Source of the DNA: VRUE01 sp963840565
GTDB lineage: Bacteria > Actinomycetota > Thermoleophilia > Solirubrobacterales > 70-9
Direction: 5' to 3'
Assembly: GCA_963840565.1 (NCBI GenBank)
Contig: CAWIZH010000002.1
Location: 434,001 to 498,000, forward strand
DNA: 64,000 nt
The translations under genes were made by a program, and so were the position numbers. Below the pieces are notes generated by a model that was not told the origin of the DNA, did no database searches, and saw only the letters and a list, made by a program, of their open reading frames with translations. Positions 16,373 through 24,904 of the stretch are shown here, piece by piece. Position 1 is the first letter of the stretch; every line of letters starts with the position of its first letter.

Positions 16373-17752
16373 TTGCGGCGCGTGCGGGCGCGCTGGGGGT
16401 TCATTGGGGCATCGCTGGCGGCCGTCGCCGTCCTCTTCGTCGTTCCAGCGGGCGCCAATGCCGCCGACCAGTGGGTCTTCCGGGCGCCGGCAGCGCGACC
16501 GACCGACCACCCCGACCCCAACCGCAACGCCTACACGGTGCCCGAGGCGCCGAAGTCACCGGCCTGTACGCGGCACTTCTGCGTCCACTGGGTGGCGGAG
16601 GGCGTCGACGCGCCGAACCCGACCGACGGCAACGGTGACGGAGTGCCCGATTACGTCGACCGGGTGCAGGCGGTGGCCGAACACGTCTACTCGATCGAGA
16701 ACGGCAAGCTCGGCTGGCGCGATCCCAAGTGCGATGGGCGCAAAGGTGGGGGCCGGTGCAAGACCGACATCTACCTCGACGAGATCGGTGGTGCCCTCTT
16801 CGGCTACGCCGCGCCCGACAAGGGCCAGGCGAGCAAGGCGCACCGCTTGCCGCGCCACCTGCACGGCTACCTGGTGCTCGACAACGACTACGACCCGCTC
16901 GAGTTCCCCGGCACGACCTCCGAGCACGACCTCGAGGTCACCCTTGCCCACGAGTACAACCACATCCTCCAGTTCGGCTATGACGCCTATCAGGACGCTT
17001 GGTTCGCCGAGTCGACCGCGGTCTGGATGGAGGATCAGGTCTACAACGGCATCAACGACTACCTGCGCTACGTGCGCCGCTGGGTCAAGCGCTTCGACAC
17101 GCCGCTGACCGCGAACTCGATCAAGGAGTACGGCTCTGCCGTCTGGAACAAGTGGTTGGTGCGCCGCTACGGCCGCTCGATCCTGCGCCACGCCTGGGCC
17201 CGCGCGGTGCACACCCGGCCCGGCGGCTTCTCGGTCTCGGCCTACAACTCGGCGATCAAGGCGGCGGGCGGCTCGGACTTCAGTCACGACTTCGCCCGCT
17301 TCGCCCGCGACCTGCCCGAGTGGCGTACCGACGCGGTCTTCCACGAAGGCGACTCCTACCCGGATGTAGCCCGCCAGGGCAGCCTGCCGCTCAATGGCCG
17401 CGTGCTCGACCGTCGGCTCAACCACACGACCTTCCAGCTGCTGCGCGTCCGCCCCAGCTCCGCCAAGGCCGTGGTCGTTCACGCCGTGGCGCCGAACGGC
17501 TACGCCGCCGGCGTGGCCCTGGTCGGCCGGATCGGCAGCCAGCGTCACGGTCGCGTGGTCAGCGCCTTGACCTACAAGGAAAGAGGAGGCGGGATGAGTG
17601 TGCGCCTAGCTCGACCCGGTCGCTTCAGTCGCCTGACCGCGGTTCTGGTCAACGCCGATGCCAGCGCCTCGGGCTTCAGCGCCCGACGGCTCGACTGGGC
17701 CTACTTGACGGAAAGCGCGCCGTTCCGCGTCTCGGCGCGGTTGGTGCGCTGA
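16373..17752 (+). CDS. secreted MXAN_6640-type putative metalloprotease
   Basis: TTG 16373 follows a GGAGGG ribosome site by 8 nt (GTG 16382 is an alternative). The 459-residue product begins with a signal peptide (FIGASLAAVAVLFVVPAGANA). It then carries CTRHFCVHW, a Ca-site-like loop PTDGNGDGVPDYVDRV, and the zinc motif VTLAHEYNHILQFGYDAYQDAWFAESTAVWMED (HExxH with a downstream Glu as likely third ligand, about residues 183-215). This matches the MXAN_6640 family of putative peptidases. The C-terminal 150 residues form a beta-rich domain. The last 52 nt overlap the convergent acyltransferase gene. Confidence 0.78.
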   Translation: MRRVRARWGFIGASLAAVAVLFVVPAGANAADQWVFRAPAARPTDHPDPNRNAYTVPEAPKSPACTRHFCVHWVAEGVDAPNPTDGNGDGVPDYVDRVQAVAEHVYSIENGKLGWRDPKCDGRKGGGRCKTDIYLDEIGGALFGYAAPDKGQASKAHRLPRHLHGYLVLDNDYDPLEFPGTTSEHDLEVTLAHEYNHILQFGYDAYQDAWFAESTAVWMEDQVYNGINDYLRYVRRWVKRFDTPLTANSIKEYGSAVWNKWLVRRYGRSILRHAWARAVHTRPGGFSVSAYNSAIKAAGGSDFSHDFARFARDLPEWRTDAVFHEGDSYPDVARQGSLPLNGRVLDRRLNHTTFQLLRVRPSSAKAVVVHAVAPNGYAAGVALVGRIGSQRHGRVVSALTYKERGGGMSVRLARPGRFSRLTAVLVNADASASGFSARRLDWAYLTESAPFRVSARLVR

Positions 17753-19128
17753 GAGGCGACCGCTGCATCGCCGGCGAGCTCGGCGATCGCGCCTTCGAGG
17801 TCGAGCCCGAAGCTGTCGAGATCGGCCATCGCGTCGTAGTCGCCGACCAGGCCGAAGTTGACCTGGCCGTTGTAGGACATGATCCCGACGCAGAGCGCCT
17901 GGCGGCGCGCCAGCGGGACCAACGGGAAGATCGACTCCATCTGCCGTCCCAACACGAAGAGCGGGAACTGCGGGCCGGGGACGTTGGTGACAACGAGGTT
18001 GAAGAAGCGCTGCGCCGGTTGCAGGCGAGCCGCCTGCGAGGCGATCGTGGTCGGGGCGAAGTCGACGATCTTGGTCAGCAGCTCGGCGCCGACGGCTTGG
18101 CCCGAGCCCTTCAGGTCGCCCATCGTCTCGGTGATCAGGTGCAGGCGCTGGACCGGGTCCTCGCACCAGACCGGCAGCGGCGCCATCATCGCCGAGATGC
18201 GGTTGCCGAGTGCGCCGCGCTCTTCCTCGGCGCGTACGCTGACCGGCACCAGGGCCCGCATCTCGAGATCCTCGGTGTCATGGCCGCGAGCCCGCAGGTA
18301 GTTGCCGATCGCGCCGGTGACGACGGAGAGGACGACGTCGTTGACGGTGCCGCCGTGCTCGTTCTTGACCGCCTTGAGCAGTTCGAGGTCGGTGCGGACG
18401 AAGGCGAGGCGGCGGTGCGGGCCGATTTCGACGTTGAACGGAGTGGATGGGGCGGAGGCGCCGGCGCCGATCACTTTGCTGGTCGCGCCGACCCCGCGCA
18501 GGACCTGGCGCGGGCCGCGCAGCGCCGCGCGCACGCCGCGGACGATCTCCCGTGGGCTGGTGGCCCGTTCCTGCAGGGCGTCGGCGAGAAGCTTGAGGTC
18601 GGTTGGCTCGGGCCGCGGCGCCCACTTGGGCGGCATCGCGGGCGGATTCTCCGGCTCCTTCTCGAGGTCGAAGAGGACGGTGGTGATGTCGACGCCGGAG
18701 ATGCCGTCGACGAGCGCGTGGTGGCTCTTGCCGACGATCGCGAAGCGGTCGTCATCGAGGCCCTCGACCAGCCACAGCTCCCAGAGCGGCTTGCTGCGAT
18801 CGAGCTGCTGGGAGAAGATCCGCGCGGCGAGGTTGCGCAGCTGCTCCTCGGAGCCCGGCGCCGGCAGCGCGGTCTGGCGCACGTGGTAATCGAGGTTGAG
18901 GTGCGGGTCGTCGACCCAGACCGGGCGACCTTGGCCGAAGGGGATGAAGCGCAGCTTCTGGCGGAAGCGGGGAACCAGGTGCAGGCGCGAGGCGATGTGG
19001 TCGCGGAACTCCGCGTGGCTGGGCGCCGGCCCCTCGAAGATGCTGGTCGAGGCGACGTGCATGTGGGCGCCGGCCCGCTCCATGTGGAGAAAGGAGGAAT
19101 CGAGGCCAGTCAGCCGGTCTGCGCTCAC
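17701..19128 (-). CDS. WS/DGAT-family wax ester synthase / diacylglycerol acyltransferase
   Basis: This acyltransferase of about 475 residues joins acyl-CoA to an alcohol or diacylglycerol to make storage lipid. The hallmark HHxxxDG is present as SHHALVDGISG (about residue 128). Other family blocks are GLDSSFLHMERAGAHMHV, LDRSKPLWELWLVEG, GTVNDVVLSVVTGAIGNYLRARG and NLVVTNVPGPQFPLF. GTG 19128 (VSADRLTGLDSSF) fits the family N-terminus best; TTG 19152 would add eight residues. It is single and convergent with the metalloprotease gene, overlapping by 52 nt. Triacylglycerol storage is common in actinobacteria. Confidence 0.9.
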   Translation of the reverse strand: MSADRLTGLDSSFLHMERAGAHMHVASTSIFEGPAPSHAEFRDHIASRLHLVPRFRQKLRFIPFGQGRPVWVDDPHLNLDYHVRQTALPAPGSEEQLRNLAARIFSQQLDRSKPLWELWLVEGLDDDRFAIVGKSHHALVDGISGVDITTVLFDLEKEPENPPAMPPKWAPRPEPTDLKLLADALQERATSPREIVRGVRAALRGPRQVLRGVGATSKVIGAGASAPSTPFNVEIGPHRRLAFVRTDLELLKAVKNEHGGTVNDVVLSVVTGAIGNYLRARGHDTEDLEMRALVPVSVRAEEERGALGNRISAMMAPLPVWCEDPVQRLHLITETMGDLKGSGQAVGAELLTKIVDFAPTTIASQAARLQPAQRFFNLVVTNVPGPQFPLFVLGRQMESIFPLVPLARRQALCVGIMSYNGQVNFGLVGDYDAMADLDSFGLDLEGAIAELAGDAAVASQRTNRAETRNGALSVK

Positions 19129-19284
19129 TGTGAAATCTTCGCACACGCACAAAGAAGTCCTTGAACGCCTCGCAAAGCGCTTGCTGAAGCCGTTTGCGCG
19201 CCCGGGACGAATCCTGCACTGTGATCGGCATCACCAAGCGGGGCCAATCCGGTCCCTACCTTGCCCCGTTCACAAGAACGAGCC

Positions 19285-19456
19285 CAATCTGCCGAGTCCC
19301 GCGCAAGCGCGCCGGGAGCGGGGGACCCACGGTCACGGCCATCTCTCGGCCGCGACAGGGGCGAATCGGACGGCGAGCCGTCCGTAACGGCTGCCCGGCA
19401 CCGTGCCGGCAGTCGCGAGCCCGTCAGCTAACCCCGTAGGCAGGCAAGAAAGCGAG
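19285..19456 (+). ncRNA. cyclic di-AMP riboswitch (ydaO/yuaA class)
   Basis: The 5' leader of the RlpA-like gene contains the class's conserved blocks in order: GGGGGACCCACGG at 19319-19331, GGGGCGAATCGGACGG near 19359-19374, GTAACGGCTGCCCGG, and the near-invariant 3' block CCGTCAGCTAACCCCGTAGG (19421-19440). This class senses c-di-AMP and often sits before cell-wall-remodelling genes in actinobacteria (established knowledge). The aptamer ends about 10 nt before the start codon, so control of translation or early termination are both possible. The exact 5' boundary is approximate. Confidence 0.88.
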
Positions 19457-19465
19457 TGATCACAT

Positions 19466-20108
19466 ATGCGATTTCTCATGCCCGCGGCGGCTGTCGCTGC
19501 CCTGCTTACCGTTGGCGCAGGCTTGGCCACGGCGGCCACGCCCAAGCACCGGAACGCCCGCGTCGCCTCCCACGTTTCCCTGCACGTCTCCCGGCACAGC
19601 CTGCTGGGCGGTGGCAAGGCCGTGCTCAGGGGGAAGGTGAGGCCGCGCGGTGCACACCGGGTCAAGCTGGTCTTCCGCGGGCCCGACGGTGGGGTCGCCG
19701 GCTGTGGCGACTCGGCCCAACGGGTCCTTCGCACTGCGCTGGAGCCCCGACCGGATCGGCGCCTACAGCGTGCGCGCTTACGGCGTTCACGAGCGGCGGA
19801 TGAGGGGATCGGCGAGCGCCGCCCGTCACCTCACCTCCTACCGCGAAGCGGCTGCCTCCTACTACGGCCCGGGTCTGTACGGCGGCGGGCTTGCCTGCGG
19901 CGGGACCCTGGAGCCGGGAACGCTCGGCGTGGCGAGCAAGACGCTGCCCTGCGGTGCCAAGGTGAAGCTCCTCTACCGCGGCGAGACGGTCACCGTGCCT
20001 GTGGTCGATCGCGGGCCCTACGTGGCGGGTCGCGACTTCGACCTGACCTCGGCGACGAGGGAACGACTCGGCTTCCCCGGCATCGGCGTCCTGCTCTCCA
20101 GCAGGTAG
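19466..20108 (+). CDS. RlpA-like double-psi beta-barrel cell-wall protein, frameshifted
   Basis: ATG 19466 opens a signal peptide (MPAAAVAALLTVGAGLATAA), a basic Ig-like strand region (SLHVSRHSLLGGGKAVLRGKVRPRGAHRVKLVF), and after a one-base shift near 19705 the RlpA/DPBB domain. That domain is AASYYGPGLYGGGLACGGTLEPGTLGVASKTLPCGAKVKLLYRG, VVDRGPYVAGRDFDLTSATRERLGF. The Asp of VVDRGPY is the position that is catalytic in lytic transglycosylase RlpA. It probably acts on peptidoglycan outside the membrane. The c-di-AMP riboswitch in its leader fits cell-wall hydrolase control. Intact length would be about 214 residues. Confidence 0.83.
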
Positions 20109-20112
20109 CCGC

Positions 20113-21203
20113 TCAGGCGGTCAAGCCGAGCTGCATCTGGGCCTCCGGGGCGTCATTCGCCTCGGGGGCCTCGCCGCTCTCGAAGCCGGCAAGTCGCACG
20201 CCGAGCAGCCGCACCGGCCGCTGCGGGTCGTATGCCCGCAGCAGGTCGAGGGCGATCGGGTCCGACCACGGCCAGGTCGTTGGTCGGCTGTTCGACCGTG
20301 TGGGAGCGGGTGACGTTGGTCCAGTCGTCGAGCCGGATCTTGATCCCGATCGTGCGCCCCTCCAGCTCGCGCTTGCTCAGACGGTGGCAGAGCTCCTCGG
20401 CTGAGCTGCTTGAGGTGGGCCTCCAGCTCGGTCCGGTCGCGGACGTCGACGTCGAAGGTGATCTCGGTCGACTGCGACTTGGTCTCGCGTGCGACGGTGA
20501 TCGGCGTCTCGTCTTCGAAGCGGGCGCGGCTGTGCAGCCAGCGCCCCTGCCGCGGCCCGAAGGACTGCTCCAGCGCCACCGGGTCCTGCGCGCGCAGCTC
20601 GGCCAGCGTGCGGATCCCCATCGCTTCGAGCTTGGCGACCGACTTGGGCCCGATCCCGGGAATCAGCCCGGGGGAGTCGGCGGCGAATCGCTCCAGCGCT
20701 TGCTCGCGCGAGAGAACGACGAGCCCGGCCGGCTTGCCCAGCTCGCTGGTGATCTTGGCCAGCATGCGACTCTCGCGAAATCCCGACCGAGCAGGTCAGC
20801 CCACCGGTGTCTTCCTTGATCTCAGCCGCGATCCGGCGCATCGTCGCCTTCGGCGAGAAGATCCCGGTCAGGTCGACGTAGGCCTCGTCGAGCCCAACGA
20901 CCTCGACCGTCTCGGCGTTGCGCCGCAGCACCGCCATCACCTGCCCCGAAGCCTCGCGGTAGGCATTGAAGTCCGGCTGCAGATAGACGGCGTCCGGCAG
21001 CCGCCGCCGCGCCACCGCGGCCGGCATCGCCGAGTGGATCCCAGCCAGCTTCCGCGCCTCGTAGCTGGCCGTGGTCACGACAGCCCGCGGCCCCGAGCCG
21101 CAAACCACAACCGGCTTCCCCTTCAGCTCCGGCCTGCGCCGCAGCTCGACGTCGCATAGAACGCGTCCATGTCGAGATGGGCGATGGTGCGCCGGTCGGC
21201 CAC
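20113..21203 (-). CDS. dinB: DNA polymerase IV (DinB), heavily frameshifted
   Basis: This is a Y-family translesion polymerase. GTG 21203 gives MADRRTIAHLDMDAFY (metal-binding Asp), then DVELRRRPELKGKPVVVCG, VTTASYEARKLAGIHSAMP, VGLDEAYVDLTG (catalytic DE), CSVGISRE, a helix-hairpin-helix region (PGIGPKSVAKLEAMGIRTLAELRAQ), and the little-finger domain ending VRLLGVRLAGFES and QMQLGLTA. Shifts occur near 21160, 20775, 20400 and 20285. The peptide is conserved on both sides of every shift, so these are probably assembly errors. Expected length is about 363 residues. It is transcribed away from the small gene at 21250. Confidence 0.82.
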
Positions 21204-21249
21204 CGCTTGATCGTAAGCCGCGCCAGGGACGGTTTCCTAGACTGCAGGC

Positions 21250-21531
21250 ATGGCTTCCCCTGAGGCAAAGAACCTCGAGGCGATCTCGAAGGCGATCGAC
21301 CAGCACAACTCGAGCTGCCCGTTCCCGGCGGCCGAGGTGCGGATGAACCCCTTTGAGGTCGAACGGCTGGGCTGGGATCACATCCGCGGCCTGCCGGTCG
21401 TCCCCGACGCCGAGATCGGCACCGGCCGCTTCCGCATCGTCTGCTCGCGCGACGTCGACGGCGAGGGGCTCGAAGAGGTCGAGGCGATCGGCCAAGAGGT
21501 AGAGACCCTCGTGCCGGTCGTCAACAACTGA
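21250..21531 (+). CDS. small conserved hypothetical protein
   Basis: This 93-residue soluble acidic protein is MASPEAKNLEAISKAIDQHNSSCPFPAAEVRMNPFEVERLGWDHIRGLPVVPD onward. It has no signal peptide or TM segment. The central GWDHIRGLPVVPDAEIGTGRFRIVC looks like a compact alpha/beta domain, and one or two Cys are present. I do not recognise the family. It is divergent from dinB (46 nt gap) and lies upstream of the HigBA module, whose own operator separates them. Confidence 0.6.
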   Translation: MASPEAKNLEAISKAIDQHNSSCPFPAAEVRMNPFEVERLGWDHIRGLPVVPDAEIGTGRFRIVCSRDVDGEGLEEVEAIGQEVETLVPVVNN

Positions 21532-21547
21532 ATCCCGGGCCCGTCCT

Positions 21548-21577
21548 ACAATGTTAGCATTGTACAACGTTAGTGTT
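21548..21577 (+). promoter_or_regulatory. probable HigA operator / promoter
   Basis: A dyad ACAATG-TTAG-CATTGT (21548-21563) is followed at once by an imperfect second copy ACAACG-TTAG-TGTT (21564-21577), in an AT-rich patch 12-40 nt before the toxin start. Such tandem dyads are typical of autoregulated toxin-antitoxin operons. Confidence 0.65.
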
Positions 21578-21588
21578 ATAGTGTCGCC

Positions 21589-21972
21589 GTGAGTTGGCGA
21601 ATCGAGACCACGGACGAGTTCGACGGATGGGTAGACGGCCTGGCAGGCGATCTTCAGCACCGGGTGGCCGCAGGAGTGGCGATTCTCAGGGAAGACGGTC
21701 CAACTGCTGGCAGACCGCTCGTCGATTCGATCAAGGGCTCGCGTCATTCGAATATGAAGGAGATGCGGACCGGAACGATCCGGGTTCTATTCGCCTTCGA
21801 CCGGCACAGGGCCGCCATCTTGCTCGTCGGCGGCGACAAGCGCGGGCAGTGGGAGTCGTGGTACCGCCGGTCGATTCCGAGGGCGGACCAACTCCTTGAC
21901 CAGCACCTTCTGAGGCTTGGAGGGCGCAAACGAAAGAGGCAAGCACATGGCAAAGTCAAGAACATTCGCTGA
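21589..21972 (+). CDS. higB: RelE/HigB-type toxin
   Basis: This 127-residue protein of the HigB/Gp49-like RelE superfamily would be a ribosome-dependent mRNA interferase. Recognisable blocks are WRIETTDEFDGWVDGL, HRVAAGVAILREDGPTAGRPLVDSIKGSRHSNMKEMRTGTIRVLFAFDRHRAAILLVGGDK and a basic C-terminus. It starts GTG 21589 and overlaps the antitoxin gene by 26 nt. Toxin-first order is the HigBA arrangement. It may be chromosomal or brought in with a mobile element, but no recombinase is adjacent. Confidence 0.85.
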   Translation: MSWRIETTDEFDGWVDGLAGDLQHRVAAGVAILREDGPTAGRPLVDSIKGSRHSNMKEMRTGTIRVLFAFDRHRAAILLVGGDKRGQWESWYRRSIPRADQLLDQHLLRLGGRKRKRQAHGKVKNIR

Positions 21973-22309
21973 GATCGAGAAGGAGATCCTTCGCGACCCC
22001 GGTCGTCGAGCAAGCGTGGAGCGCCACAAGGCCGCCATGCGGACCTCGATGCGACTGGTCGAGCTGCGGGAGCGCCTGGATGCAACCCAGACAGAGTTGG
22101 CCGCGATCATGGGGACCACTCAGGCCAACGTCTCGCGGATCGAGCATGCAACCAACGTCTACGTCTCAACACTGGCGGACTACGTCGGCGCGTTGGGTGG
22201 TCAGCTGGAGATCAACGCGGTTTTCGATGACGGGGTGATCCCGCTTGCGGCGTCCCGCAAACAAATGCCCCCCGCCGGGGGAGTCACGAACCCGCGGCTC
22301 CAGGCCTAG
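21947..22309 (+). CDS. higA: HigA-type XRE antitoxin
   Basis: This 120-residue antitoxin has an N-terminal helical toxin-binding region (FAEIEKEILRDPGRRASVERHKAAMRTSMRL) and an XRE helix-turn-helix (LRERLDATQTELAAIMGTTQANVSRIEHATNVYVSTLADYVGALGG, about residues 40-85). It should neutralise HigB and repress the operon at the tandem dyads upstream. ATG 21947 lies inside the end of the toxin gene after GAAAGAGG. It is convergent with ccdA, with a 9-nt gap. Confidence 0.88.
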   Translation: MAKSRTFAEIEKEILRDPGRRASVERHKAAMRTSMRLVELRERLDATQTELAAIMGTTQANVSRIEHATNVYVSTLADYVGALGGQLEINAVFDDGVIPLAASRKQMPPAGGVTNPRLQA

Positions 22310-22318
22310 GCTCGAGCC

Positions 22319-23086
22319 TTAGACCGAGTTCCAGAAGTCGAGGCCGAGGCCGTTGAGCCAGCTTTGGGCTTCGGCGTTGAGCTCGGTCAGCTGGTTGGTC
22401 CAGATCAAGATGCCCATCGCGATCAGGATCACGCCGCCGGTCGCGACTATCGCCTGGTAGTGGCGCTTGACCGCGGTGAAGGCTGTCGTCATGCGGGAGA
22501 AGGCGATCGCGGTGAGCAGGAAGGGGATCGCGAGGCCCGCCGAGTAAACGGCGAGGAGAACCGCTCCGTGGGCGGCGGAGTCGGAGAGCGAGGCGGCGGT
22601 GAGGATCGCGCCCAGAGTGGGGCCGATGCAGGGTGTCCAGGCGATCGCAAAGGCGGCGCCGGCGATGACAGGACCGCCGCGACCGGCGCGCTCGAGCAGG
22701 GCGTCGACGTGCCACTCGCGGTTGAGGCGGGTGACGAAGAGCGAGGCGACGAAGAGCACGCCCATCGCGATGATCAGCACCGCGGCGATCTTGGTCAGCA
22801 GTACTTCGTTGTGGCTGAAGGCCGAGCCAAGCGCCGTCGCGGTCAGGCCCTCGGCGATGAAGATCACCGAGAAACTGGCGACGAAGAGCAGGCTGGGGCC
22901 GAGGATGCGCCGCCACCCGGCGGTCTCCAGCTCGGCCGCCGAGACACCGCTGACAGCGGAGAGATAGCCCGGCACGAGCGGCAGCACGCAGGGCGAGAGG
23001 AAGGAGACGATGCCTGCTGCCAGAGCGGCGAAGATGCCCACGCCGGCGGCGGGATCGGTGCTCAGGGCAGCGGCGATCACGGCCAA
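22319..23086 (-). CDS. ccdA: CcdA-family thiol-disulphide membrane transporter
   Basis: This 255-residue polytopic protein has six predicted helices and the two redox cysteines of CcdA in SFLSPCVLPLVPGYLSA and AIAWTPCIGPTLGA (about residues 33 and 150). CcdA carries electrons from cytosolic thioredoxin to extracytoplasmic thiol proteins, for example for cytochrome c maturation. No cytochrome biogenesis genes are adjacent, so the partner is unknown. A DsbA/VKOR pair lies at 40.8-42.0 kb. The start ATG 23086 is divergent from the FUSC gene. Confidence 0.88.
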   Translation of the reverse strand: MAVIAAALSTDPAAGVGIFAALAAGIVSFLSPCVLPLVPGYLSAVSGVSAAELETAGWRRILGPSLLFVASFSVIFIAEGLTATALGSAFSHNEVLLTKIAAVLIIAMGVLFVASLFVTRLNREWHVDALLERAGRGGPVIAGAAFAIAWTPCIGPTLGAILTAASLSDSAAHGAVLLAVYSAGLAIPFLLTAIAFSRMTTAFTAVKRHYQAIVATGGVILIAMGILIWTNQLTELNAEAQSWLNGLGLDFWNSV

Positions 23087-23169
23087 CCAGGGTACCCGGG
23101 GCGGCTGTCCGTCCGGCTGCCCACCGTAGTGCGCGCGATTCCTCCGGCGCGCCCGAAAGACTCCAGCCC

Positions 23170-24240
23170 GTGGAACTGTTCAACGCCAGCGGCGCGGCGC
23201 GGCGGCTGCGAGCCTCGCCGCTCTTCGCGATCGGGCCAAGCGAGCCCCGGCCGGCGTTGCGTCGGGGCGCCCTGGTCGCGGTGCCTGTCGGCCTCGCCCT
23301 GCTGCTCGAGCTGGGCCTGGACAGCCCGACCAAAGGTGCGATCGGCACGGGCGCTCTGCTGGCCGGCTTTCCGGGTCTGGACGCGCCGGCACGCACCCGT
23401 GCCGCGTGGCAGGGGGTGACTGCGCCGCTGATCGGGATCGCCGCCGCGCTCGGCGTCCTCACCGGCTCCAGCGCGATCCTCGCGGTGCTGACGATGGCCG
23501 TCGTCGGCGCCGCCGCCGGCTACTGCTTCGCCGTCTCCCTGCGCCTCTCGATCGCCGGCCTCTCCGTGGCGCTCTCCCTGCTGATCACCCAAGGCCTGCC
23601 GCTGGACCTTGCCGACACGCTGCCGGCGCTTCTCTTCGCCACCGCGGGCGGGTTGCTGCAAGCGGCCTGGTCGCTCTGCGTCTGGGCCTTGGGCGACCGC
23701 ACCGAGGAGGGAGGGGAGGACGGCTGGAGCACGCAGGCCGCTCTCGCTGCCCTTCGCTCCAACCTGACCCTGCGCTCGGTCAGCTTCCGCCACGCGCTGC
23801 GCTTCGGCGCCGCCCTGGCGGCCGGCGTCGCTGCCTACTGGCTGCTCGGCATGAGCGAGCACGGCTTCTGGATCCCGCTGACGATCCTCTTCGTCCTCCG
23901 TCCCGAGCAGGACGAGACCTTCCGCCGGCTGATCCTGCGCGCGGCCGGCACGCTCGCCGGCCTGGTAATCGCCACCGCGCTGGCCGAGTGGCTGGGCGGC
24001 GACGGGGTTGCGGTCGGCCTGGCGCTGACGATCGCCACCGGCTTCGCCTACGGCCTGCTGACCGTCCAGTACGCGCTCTTCACCGCCGCGATCACGACCT
24101 ATGCCGTCCTGCTCGCCGACTCGATCGGCGAGGCCGCTCTGCACGCCGCGGGCCAGCGGGCTCTTGCCACGGCGATCGGGATCGCGATCGCCGCTGCGGC
24201 GTTCCTTGTCTGGGCCAACCCGAAGCGAGCGACGCGCTAG
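23170..24240 (+). CDS. FUSC-family integral membrane protein
   Basis: This 356-residue membrane protein has two sets of hydrophobic helices separated by a cytosolic segment (GDRTEEGGEDGWSTQAALAALRSNLTLRSVSFRHALRFG). That is the FUSC / aromatic acid exporter layout, with the characteristic SEHGFWIPLTILFVLRPEQDETFRRLILRAAGTLAG block (about residues 230-265). It probably exports aromatic or organic acids. The substrate is unknown. GTG 23170 is the start. It is divergent from ccdA, and its stop lies 13 nt from the convergent secreted-paralogue cluster. Confidence 0.8.
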   Translation: MELFNASGAARRLRASPLFAIGPSEPRPALRRGALVAVPVGLALLLELGLDSPTKGAIGTGALLAGFPGLDAPARTRAAWQGVTAPLIGIAAALGVLTGSSAILAVLTMAVVGAAAGYCFAVSLRLSIAGLSVALSLLITQGLPLDLADTLPALLFATAGGLLQAAWSLCVWALGDRTEEGGEDGWSTQAALAALRSNLTLRSVSFRHALRFGAALAAGVAAYWLLGMSEHGFWIPLTILFVLRPEQDETFRRLILRAAGTLAGLVIATALAEWLGGDGVAVGLALTIATGFAYGLLTVQYALFTAAITTYAVLLADSIGEAALHAAGQRALATAIGIAIAAAAFLVWANPKRATR

Positions 24241-24253
24241 TCGGATCGCATCG

Positions 24254-24904
24254 CTAGGAGATCGATACCGACTCGCCGATGTGCGCTCCGGTCGGGATCA
24301 TCGTGAAGAGGCCGTTCCATTCGATTTTCGAGCCCAGTGCTTTCAGTTCCGTTTTCGTTGCCGCGAAGCTCGATGAGTTGAACGTGACGCTTTCAGTCGC
24401 GTTGTTGACCAACCCACCGGCCGTTCCCGTGATCACGGCCACGGTTCCCCCGAGGACGCATTCTTCTCCTTCGTAGAGGATGCTCACTCTGAACCCTTGG
24501 ATTATCAGGTAGATTTTTTCCGCCACCGTCGTCACTTTTCCCGTCCATGGCAGCGTTTCGGCTTTGATGGTTTCGACGATGCACGATTTGCTGCTCGTAA
24601 AGCAGTTGCTGAGCGGTGCTTCGGTAACGCTCGCCGCGGCGATCCCCAACGGGTTCGAGGCCGAGACGACGTAGACAAAGGGTTTGCAGGTCGTGGTCAG
24701 GCCGGGAACGGTGAAGCTGCTTTCGCCGGCGCGGCTGAGGACCGTTTCGGTGCCGACCAGCGGGCTGCCATTGAACTTCCAGGTGCTTGCATTGGCCGTG
24801 GAGGTAAAGGAGGCTGCCCACAGCAGGCCCCCGATCAGCCCAAGTGCGATTACCCGAATCGGCCTGCGACTTGTCCCCCTAACCTTCAAGTTTTTCTCCA
24901 GCAT
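24254..24904 (-). CDS. secreted paralogue D of a four-gene tandem cluster
   Basis: This protein of about 216 residues has a signal peptide (VIALGLIGGLLWAASFTSTANA) and the cluster's common pattern: WKFNGSPLVGTETVLS, FTVPGLTTTCKPFVY, a Cys-rich middle (LSNCFTSSKSCIVETIKAETLPWTG), ILYEGEECVLGGTVAVITGTAGGLVNN and a C-terminal EWNGLFTMIPTGAHIGESVSI. Its start overlaps the preceding paralogue by 26 nt. No known domain is recognised. Four conserved cysteines suggest two disulphides in a beta-rich extracellular fold. More A/T-ending codons are used than in nearby housekeeping genes. Confidence 0.7.
   Translation of the reverse strand: MLEKNLKVRGTSRRPIRVIALGLIGGLLWAASFTSTANASTWKFNGSPLVGTETVLSRAGESSFTVPGLTTTCKPFVYVVSASNPLGIAAASVTEAPLSNCFTSSKSCIVETIKAETLPWTGKVTTVAEKIYLIIQGFRVSILYEGEECVLGGTVAVITGTAGGLVNNATESVTFNSSSFAATKTELKALGSKIEWNGLFTMIPTGAHIGESVSIS

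Noticed and set aside
16999..19164. 721-codon open frame on the plus strand
   Set aside because: It overlaps the metalloprotease gene in another frame and is antisense to the acyltransferase gene; both of those have clear catalytic motifs.
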